From an uncultured Mycoplasma sp. (GTDB lineage: Bacteria; Bacillota_I; Bacilli_A; Mycoplasmatales; Metamycoplasmataceae), in assembly GCA_949293065.1 (NCBI GenBank), contig CASFBV010000013.1, positions 1-5,610 of the forward strand: DNA of 5,610 bases. The letters run 5' to 3'. Position numbers and translations under genes: made by a program. The stretch's first letter is position 1, and the number at the start of each line of letters is the position of its first letter. The notes below the pieces were generated by a model. That model saw only the letters and a program-made list of their open reading frames with translations. It was not told where the DNA came from and did not search any database. Below, piece by piece: positions 1 through 5,610 of this stretch.

Positions 1-131
1 CATATTTACCATTGATTATATAAATATTTTTGCTCAAAATTTTTATTTTTTTTAATTCAAAAAACTTAAATATATAATATATTTAAAAAAATTGAAAATT
101 TTATATAAAAATCAAAGAAATTAAATTTATT
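1..131. other. AT-rich leader region with no supported gene
   Basis: This stretch is almost pure A/T and has no coding frame I can support. It includes a T run at 46-53 and an imperfectly useful AT-only inverted repeat at 68-84 (7-bp arms, 3-base loop) that coincides with a candidate -10 box for the downstream gene. On the minus strand, ATG triplets at 12-10 and 3-1 could be the start of a divergent gene lying to the left, but only one to four codons would be inside the window, so it cannot be called. Confidence 0.6.
73..78 (+). promoter_or_regulatory. Candidate -10 box for the coaD-mtnN fusion gene
   Basis: A perfect TATAAT lies 53 bases before the ATG at 132, and a second weaker box, TATAAA, lies at 104-109. 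No convincing -35 hexamer sits 16-18 bases upstream of either, which is common in mollicute promoters. In DNA this AT-rich such boxes arise often by chance, so the call is tentative. No strong Shine-Dalgarno sequence precedes the ATG; the best purine run, AAAGAAA, is rather far away. Confidence 0.35.
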
Positions 132-1193
132 ATGAAAAAATCAACAAAAGAAAATGCTATTTTTCCAGGATCATTTGACCCTTTTCATGAAGGTCATAAA
201 TTTATAATTGATTCAGCACTTGATAAATTTGAAAAAATTTATATTGTGATTTCTTGATCTGAAAATAAAGAAAGAAATCAAACTTTTTTAGATTCTAAAA
301 AACAAATAGAAAAAATTTATAAGAGCAATCCTAAAATAGAAATAATAATCAATAAAAGTGAAATGATGACTAATGTTGCAAAAAAATTAAATTGTTTTAA
401 TATAGTTAGAGGAATTAGAAATAATGAAGATGAACAATATGAAGATTGATTAAAAAATCAATATCAGCAATTAGAACCAAGAATTAAAGTCTTTTATTAT
501 TCAAACAAAAAATTACAAAACATTTCTTCAACAAAAATAAAAAATAATAAAAATAAAATAGGGTTAATAATCGCTGATAATAACGAAATCCAAAAAATGA
601 ATGAATTTAAACTAATAAAAAAACATGAAAGTATTTTTGATGTTTGAGAATATGAATTTAATAAAAAAACAATATTTGTAATTCATTCAAGAATTGGTCT
701 TGTTAATGCTGCAATGGCTACCCAATTTTTAATTGATAATTTTAAAGTTAATCAAATTTGAAATTATGGAGCTGTTGGATCACTTAAAAAATTTAAACTA
801 TATGATGTTGCAATTCCTACAAAATTTTATTATTTTGACGCTCATACACCGTGATATAAAAGAGGGCAAATACCAGGGGAAGAAGAATATTTTAAAAATG
901 ATTTGATTTCAAATTATCAAGAAGATATTAATATCGGGTCAGGAAATGCTTTTATTGAGGATGCTAAATATTTTAAAAAATTTGAAAATGAATTAAATTT
1001 ACATTTAATTGATATGGAATCTTGTGCAATAGCTCATACTTGCCAAAAAAATAAAATTAAATTTTATTGTATCAAAGCAGTTAGTGATGAAATTGGAAAA
1101 TCAAATACTGACAAAAAAGAAATAAATAAAGTAATTGCAAAGTCATCATTTCTTGCTTTTAATAAGATGATTGAATACTTAAAAAAACTATAA
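132..1193 (+). CDS. Fused phosphopantetheine adenylyltransferase (CoaD) and MTA/SAH nucleosidase (MtnN/Pfs)
   Basis: One 353-residue frame, read with five TGA codons as Trp (residues 42, 106, 172, 210, 241), carries two enzymes. Residues about 9-137 resemble CoaD, which joins ATP and 4'-phosphopantetheine to make dephospho-CoA. Visible are GSFDPFHEGH (13-22, with His22 matching E. coli His18), Lys46 (matching Lys42), VRGIR (92-96) and ISST (131-134). The RGIR block favours CoaD over NadD. Residues about 143-353 resemble the nucleosidase that splits methylthioadenosine and S-adenosylhomocysteine to adenine. Its catalytic set is present: Glu152, Glu296 in DMES, and Asp319 in VSD (E. coli Glu12, Glu174, Asp197). 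A usual SGD is SGN here (Asn272). The CoaD part stops soon after ISST and lacks the roughly 25-30 residue C-terminal helices of standalone CoaD; there is almost no linker. The start is the first ATG before the CoaD motif. Both domains are probably cytosolic and active, which is inference. Confidence 0.9.
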
Positions 1194-2714
1194 TTCTAAT
1201 TTTTCTTTAATTGTTTTAAATAAAGAATTGAATAATTTTTCTGATTCTTTTTCTGTTTTTTCTAAGACATGAATATAAATTTTAAATTTTGGTTCTGTGC
1301 CTGATGGTCTTAAAGAAATTCAATTAGATGAATTTTTAAATTCATAAGATAACATATCATTTGGTTCGATATCTCTAATTCCTTTTGAATAATCATAAAA
1401 GGCAGCATTTTCAAATTTTATTTTTTTAAATTTCAATTTAATTGATTCTAATTGTTTTTTATCTTTTAAATCAAATGAAAAAGATTTTGCTTTCATATAA
1501 CCATATTGTTGATATATTTGATTTAATTTATCATTTAAATTCATATTTTGTTTTTTTGCCATTGAAGCAATAATTAAAATCGCAACAACACCTTGAATAG
1601 CATCTTTGTCAAGAGCTATTTTTTCATTTATTAATGATCCATAAGATTCTTCAAATCCATAAAAGAAATTTTCTTTATTTTTTAAATTATTTATTTTTTG
1701 GCCTATTCATTTAAATCCTGTTTCTGTAATATATGACTTAATATTTTTTTCTTTACACATTTTTGCTGGTAATGAAGTTGATACAAATGAATAAACTAAG
1801 TAGCTATTATTTTTTATTTTTCTATTATTTAAAAGGTAATCAGTAATTAAAATTGCATTTTCATTACCATTAATTAAATTAAATTCATTATTAGATTTGT
1901 AAGCAACTCCGACACGGTCAGAATCAGGATCTGTTATTAAGATTAAATCTGCCTTTTGTTCTTTTGCTAACTTAATAGTATTTTTAAATGCTTCTTTACT
2001 TTCTGGATTAGGATTTGAAACAAAAGAGAAATTTTTGTCTTCTTTAATTTCATTAGGTTCATAAATAACATTTGCTTTTAGCTTTTTAAAAATATTTTTT
2101 AAAAATTGATACCCTGTTCCATGTAATGATGAATAAACAATTTTAATGTTTGATAAATCAATTTTTTTATTATTTAAAGTACAAACACTTTTAACATAAT
2201 AATTAATATCTTTTTGTTTAATTTCTAAAATGTTTTTCTTATCATTTTTATCTAAAATAATTTTTTTGTCTATTAACGAAATATACTGATCATATTTTTT
2301 AAATTGTTTTTTAACATTCGCAATTTCATTTGGTAGCATTTGATAACCTAAATGATTATAAAGCTTGATACCATTATATTCCTTTGGATTATGACTTGCA
2401 GTAATGTTGATTCCACCTATTGCCTTTTTGTGTTTTATTAGAAAACTTATGAAAGGAGTTGGAAGCATTTTATTATTAAAGTAAACTTTTATTCCATTTT
2501 GAGACATTATTTTTACAGCAAGATTAGCAAATTCTTTTCCTTTAATTCTATTATCTCTTCCAATAACAATAGTTTTGGTTTTAGATTTTGAAAATTTCTT
2601 GTTTATATATTTTGCAAATGCTTCAAAAACTTGTGCAGCGTGTGCTTCATTTAAATTATTTTTATCACTTCCTACAACACCTCTAATTCCGGCTGTTCCA
2701 AATTCTAAAGACAT
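1188..2714 (-). CDS. Phosphoglucomutase/phosphomannomutase (alpha-D-phosphohexomutase family)
   Basis: A 508-residue cytosolic enzyme that moves phosphate between C1 and C6 of a hexose phosphate (or C1 and C5 of a pentose phosphate). All four family signatures are visible: TASHNPKEYNG with phospho-serine Ser107; the metal loop DPDSDR (Asp262, Asp264, Asp266); the sugar-binding loop GFEESYG (353-359); and the phosphate-binding RPSGTEPK (469-476). Two TGA codons encode Trp336 and Trp465. The protein begins directly with MSLEFGTAGIRG, whereas many bacterial relatives of 550-580 residues have about 35-45 residues before this motif; an in-frame TAA at 2726-2724 rules out a longer start here. Sugar specificity cannot be read from sequence: glucose 1-phosphate for glycolipid or UDP-glucose synthesis, mannose phosphate, or phosphopentose in nucleoside salvage are all possible. 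Its stop overlaps that of the convergent CoaD-nucleosidase gene, and it diverges from the ABC operon. Confidence 0.93.
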
Positions 2715-2716
2715 AA

Positions 2717-2731
2717 CATAATTTTATTATG
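2717..2731. terminator. Small perfect hairpin followed by T run (terminator-like on + strand)
   Basis: CATAAT-TTT-ATTATG is a perfect 6-bp inverted repeat with a 3-base loop. On the plus strand it is followed immediately by 14 T residues, which has the shape of an intrinsic terminator, though the stem is weak (one G/C pair). No plus-strand gene ends here, so if it works it would stop antisense read-through arriving across the phosphohexomutase gene. On the minus strand the same hairpin would sit in the mRNA leader, two bases before the phosphohexomutase ATG, where it could affect initiation. Confidence 0.35.
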
Positions 2732-2745
2732 TTTTTTTTTTTTTT
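2732..2745. repeat. Homopolymer run of 14 T in the divergent promoter region
   Basis: Fourteen consecutive T residues lie between the start codons of the phosphohexomutase gene (-) and the ABC permease gene (+). On the plus strand the run covers roughly the -35 position and spacer of the permease promoter, ending 12 bases before the TATAAT box. On the minus strand it would fall around the transcription start or in the leader of the phosphohexomutase mRNA. Such runs are prone to slippage and have been tied to promoter phase variation in some mycoplasmas. Confidence 0.9.
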
Positions 2746-2751
2746 GTTTCA

Positions 2752-2757
2752 TTTATA
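2752..2757 (-). promoter_or_regulatory. Candidate -10 box for the phosphohexomutase gene
   Basis: TATAAA on the minus strand lies 37 bases upstream of the ATG at 2714, which would place transcription start at about 2744 in the A run and give a leader of roughly 30 bases. The neighbouring sequence is nearly all A/T and offers other possible boxes, so the exact site is uncertain. No Shine-Dalgarno sequence is visible before this ATG. Confidence 0.3.
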
Positions 2758-2763
2758 TATAAT
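2758..2763 (+). promoter_or_regulatory. Candidate -10 box for the ABC exporter operon, probably giving a leaderless mRNA
   Basis: A perfect TATAAT ends 8 bases before the permease ATG at 2772. A start point 6-9 bases downstream of the box would fall at or just before the ATG, so the transcript would have little or no leader. This agrees with the complete absence of a Shine-Dalgarno sequence in the all-A/T stretch before the ATG. No classical -35 hexamer is present; that position is filled by the T run. Confidence 0.5.
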
Positions 2764-2771
2764 ATATAAAT

Positions 2772-3683
2772 ATGAAATCAATTTTATATATTATAAATTT
2801 ACATTTTTGGAAATCTATTACTGGTCCTTTTTTTGCTTTTGCTTTCCCAGTTATTTTCATTGCTATATTAGCAACATTATTAGGATATGATCAGTTACTA
2901 GGCTCAATTGTTGCAATTCCTGCAACAACTATAGGATTAACTGTTTTACCAACTGCTTTATTTGAATTTAAAAATTCCTCATTATTAAAAAGAATTGGTG
3001 TAACACCAATAAAACCATCAATGTTTATACTTACTATTTCTGCTTATTACATTTTAATTATGATTGTTTCAACTATTACAACTATTGGAATTGCTATTTT
3101 AATCTTAATTAAGTATTTGAATAACGGAAGGGTAATTAGTGATTCTCCAGTTAAGATAATTGCTCCATCTATGATTGATATGTTGAAATATGTTAATTGA
3201 GGTGGAGTTGTTTGAGGAACATTGATGAACATAATTGTAAGTACAAGTATGGGGATATTTGTTTCGTCAATAAGTAAATCAACTTTATCTATTCAAGGAA
3301 TTGGAATTCCCGTTTTAATTATTTCAGAATTTTTAGCTGCTCAAGTGTTGCCAGTTTCAATGGTTAAAGCGGTTGATGGTCTTTACTACATAAGTTATAT
3401 TACACCATTCAAATATCCAACAGCTTTAATTATTGAATCTTGAAATGGTCAATATGATTTAAGTTTATTAGCAAAACCAGTAAATGGTATTATTCAACTT
3501 CAATTAGATGCATCTTCTAATATTTTTAATATTCATCAGACATTTGCAACATTAGATAAGGCAGGAAAACCAATCGATATTTATACAACTTATGATAAAG
3601 TTCTAAATCTTGTGATGCCTTTTGCATGAACTTTATTATTTGGAGGAATCACACTAAAAACATTTAAATGGAGTGCAAGATAA
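2772..3683 (+). CDS. ABC-2 type transporter permease
   Basis: A 303-residue integral membrane protein, read with four TGA codons as Trp (residues 143, 148, 224, 286) and two TGG codons (13, 300). About six membrane segments can be picked by eye: roughly 18-38, 46-65, 84-114, 145-165, 173-196 and 278-297. Basic residues in the 67-74 stretch, around 168-170 and at the C-terminus fit a topology with both ends inside. The layout and the TPF motif (211-213) before the last segment fit the ABC-2 family, whose members export drugs, lipids, polysaccharides or peptides. The stretch between segments 5 and 6 (about 198-277) is long for the family and mostly hydrophilic after residue 224. The gene is followed directly by its ATPase partner through a TAATG overlap. 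Cargo cannot be told from sequence. The start is the first ATG after the promoter and has no ribosome binding site. Confidence 0.85.
3670..3673 (+). promoter_or_regulatory. Ribosome binding site that decides the ATPase start
   Basis: GGAG inside the last codons of the permease gene lies 9 bases before the ATG at 3683. It supports that ATG over an in-frame ATG at 3668, which would overlap the site itself and has no purine-rich site of its own at the proper distance. Confidence 0.65.
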
Positions 3684-4507
3684 TGGCTAAAAAATACAAT
3701 TTTGAAATTAACAGAAATAATATTCATTCAAAAAGTATATTGAATGCTTTGGATAATTTAGAAGGAATTAATAGAAGATATAGAATTCAAAAACCAGAAG
3801 TAAAACACCAAAAACCAATTTTAAAAGTTACAAATCTTAAAAAAACATTTGGTGACAAAGTTGTTTTAAAAAATATCAATATGGAAATATTTGAAAATGA
3901 AAATGTTGCTTTACTTGGAGGAAATGGAGCAGGTAAAACAACATTAGTTGAAATATTAACCGGATTAAATAAACCAACAAGTGGAACAATCGAATATTTA
4001 TTTGATTATGAAAAAAATTTCCAAGAAAAAATTGGAATTCAATTTCAGGATTCTTCATATCCACCTGCTATTTCTGTAAAAGAAGTAATTAAATTTATGA
4101 TTGATATTTATGGATCTAAATTAAATAATGATGAATTTAATGCTTTAATTAAGATATTTGGTATTGACGAATATTATCACCGTAGAGCTTCAAAATTATC
4201 AGGAGGACAACAGCAAAGATTGAATGTTCTTTTAGCTTTAATTCACAAACCTTTAATTATCTTTTTAGATGAATTATCAACCGGATTAGATATTTCTATT
4301 AGAACAAGAATTAAAAATTTTATTAAAGATTATTCAATGGAAATGGGTATTACTGTTATTTTAGTATCTCATGATATGAGTGAAGTTCAGTTACTTTGTG
4401 ATAAAGTTATGTTTTTGAAAAATGGTGAAATCATAGTCAATGATTCGATGGAAAATATTAAGAAAAAACACAGAAACTTTGAAGAATATATTGAATCATT
4501 GTTATAG
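3683..4507 (+). CDS. ABC transporter ATP-binding protein
   Basis: A 274-residue cytosolic ATPase that powers the permease encoded just upstream. Motifs in order: Walker A GGNGAGKTT (79-87), Q-loop glutamine Gln122 in FQDS, signature LSGGQ (172-176), Walker B LIIFLDE with Asp196 and catalytic Glu197, D-loop STGLD (199-203) and switch His230 in VSHD. All catalytic positions are intact, so it should hydrolyse ATP. The residue after the catalytic Glu is Leu where Pro is usual (DELSTGLD rather than DEPTSGLD). The ABC fold begins near residue 46 (ILKVTNL); the 45 residues before it are polar and basic, unusual for such a small ATPase, and of unknown role. The start at 3683 is chosen because it forms a TAATG overlap with the permease stop and has GGAG at good spacing; a start at 3668 would add five residues. 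Its stop overlaps the convergent HAD gene by 6 bp. Confidence 0.95.
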   Translation: MAKKYNFEINRNNIHSKSILNALDNLEGINRRYRIQKPEVKHQKPILKVTNLKKTFGDKVVLKNINMEIFENENVALLGGNGAGKTTLVEILTGLNKPTSGTIEYLFDYEKNFQEKIGIQFQDSSYPPAISVKEVIKFMIDIYGSKLNNDEFNALIKIFGIDEYYHRRASKLSGGQQQRLNVLLALIHKPLIIFLDELSTGLDISIRTRIKNFIKDYSMEMGITVILVSHDMSEVQLLCDKVMFLKNGEIIVNDSMENIKKKHRNFEEYIESLL

Positions 4508-5313
4508 ATTTTTTAAAATAACTTTTGAAATATCATCTGTATCATTGTCACCAATAATATTTTTAGCTATTTTTTTAACATTATCAAAAGCATTTCCCAT
4601 TGCATAAGTATTATTAAAATAGCCAAGTGCTTTCATATCGTTTTCACTGTCTCCAAAAACAAAAACATCTTCAAATGGAATTTCCTCAATTTTCATAACT
4701 TCAATAATTCCACTTAATTTACTAATATCTTTAAGATTAATATCTATATTATTTTTTGAAGTGATTGTAAATTCATATTGGTTACCATACTCTTTGTTTC
4801 ACTTCTCTCACATTTTTTTAACATTATGTTCTTCAAAATGAACAGATATTTGTACAATTCGTTCTTTATCTTCATCACTCATTTCAAAAACACTTGGAAA
4901 TGGGTCAATCAATCTTTCCTTAAAAGTTTGACTAAAAAAGTATCTTTCTTCTTCAATGTAGATATCTGTAAATACGTTTCATTCTGTTGAAACTTGGATT
5001 GTTCCACCAATTTCTCTTATTTCTAAAATAAGATCCATAATAAAATCAAAATTAATTTTGTTATTTCTTTCAATTATTTTTCTTGAATTAATTGAATGAA
5101 TTAAAGCGCCATTACATCCAACATAATAATCAAATAGTCCTCAATCTTGTTTTAAAGCCATTTGAGTATAAATGTAATTTCTTCCAGTTGAAATTACTAA
5201 AATGTGACCATTTTTTCTAGCAGATTCTAAAGCCTGAACATTTTTTTCACTTATCTTACCTTCACTATTTAAAAGTGTCCCATCCAAATCAAAAGCAAAC
5301 ATTTTTCTTTTCA

Positions 5314-5314
<1 letters not shown>
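4502..5314 (-). CDS. Cof-type HAD-family phosphatase
   Basis: A 270-residue cytosolic hydrolase, with four TGA Trp codons (residues 58, 112, 169, 172). HAD motifs are complete: motif I DLDGT (9-13, nucleophile Asp9 and acid Asp11), motif II Thr43 in STGR, motif III Lys199 in DISKLSG, and motif IV GDSEND (221-226). The large insertion between motifs II and III (about residues 80-195) and the overall length match the Cof/YidA type with a C2 cap (HAD-IIB), whose members act on sugar phosphates, flavin or pyridoxal phosphates. The substrate cannot be assigned. The ATG overlaps the lysS stop by one base (TAATG), and an AGGCGG ribosome site lies inside lysS, so the two are probably translated from one mRNA. 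A second in-frame ATG at 5302-5300 (Met5) is possible but lacks the coupling geometry. Confidence 0.93.

Positions 5315-5610
<296 letters not shown>

Noticed and set aside
1..12. Start of a divergent minus-strand gene (ATG at 12-10 or 3-1, TATAAT at 20-15)
   Set aside because: At most four codons are inside the window, and the box is too close to the first ATG to tell what starts here.
132..560. NadD (nicotinate mononucleotide adenylyltransferase) instead of CoaD
   Set aside because: The GSFDP and ISST motifs occur in both families, but the VRGIR block followed by an EYE-like QYE and the Lys46 position match CoaD.
903..1193. Separate short gene starting with TTG at 903
   Set aside because: It is the tail of the fusion frame; reading TGA at 852-854 as Trp continues upstream to the full nucleosidase and CoaD domains.
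1203..1227. Stem-loop TTCTTTA/TAAAGAA with 11-base loop followed by T-rich sequence, as a terminator for the CoaD fusion
   Set aside because: The 7-bp stem has one G/C pair, the loop is large, and it lies within the coding end of the convergent phosphohexomutase, so chance in AT-rich DNA is likely.
3047..3232. Minus-strand open frame inside the permease gene
   Set aside because: Low-complexity antisense of membrane-protein codons; the plus-strand gene in the same place has a clear function and context.
3876..4064. Minus-strand open frame inside the ATPase gene
   Set aside because: It lies antisense to the Walker A and Q-loop region and has no recognisable protein features.
4501..4522. GTTAT/ATAAC inverted repeat at the ATPase-HAD junction as a bidirectional terminator
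   Set aside because: Only five base pairs with a 12-base loop and no proper T run after it on either strand.
4778..4990. Plus-strand open frame inside the HAD gene
   Set aside because: It is antisense to the cap domain; the minus-strand frame is complete with all HAD motifs.

Overview
The window is AT-rich DNA from a mollicute that reads UGA as tryptophan. Across the five genes I count 16 in-frame TGA codons at plausible Trp positions and only 2 TGG (both in the permease), so under the standard code four of the five genes would look broken. The gene content and short spacers fit the Spiroplasma/Mesoplasma/Mycoplasma mycoides branch; this placement is inference, and no species is claimed.

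Layout: (1) 1-131, an AT-rich leader with no gene. (2) 132-1193 (+), a single reading frame joining a CoaD-type phosphopantetheine adenylyltransferase domain to an MTA/SAH nucleosidase domain. (3) 1188-2714 (-), an alpha-D-phosphohexomutase (phosphoglucomutase/phosphomannomutase), convergent with gene 2 and overlapping it by 6 bp at the stops. (4) 2715-2771, a 57-bp divergent promoter region holding a small perfect hairpin, a run of 14 T and a TATAAT box placed so that the downstream mRNA would be leaderless or nearly so. (5) 2772-3683 and 3683-4507 (+), a two-gene ABC-2 exporter, permease first and ATPase second, joined by a TAATG overlap. (6) 4502-5314 (-), a Cof-type HAD phosphatase, convergent with the ATPase and again overlapping by 6 bp. 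(7) 5314-5610 (-), the C-terminal 98 residues of class II lysyl-tRNA synthetase, which runs off the window and is coupled to the HAD gene by another TAATG overlap.

The genes are mostly household functions: CoA synthesis plus adenine release from methylthioadenosine/S-adenosylhomocysteine, sugar-phosphate interconversion, an export pump of unknown cargo, a small-molecule phosphatase and tRNA charging. Every intact gene keeps its catalytic motifs. The most notable items are the CoaD-nucleosidase fusion, whose CoaD part lacks the usual C-terminal helices, and the homopolymer-containing divergent promoter. I found no RNA genes, insertion sequences, CRISPR arrays or phage genes.
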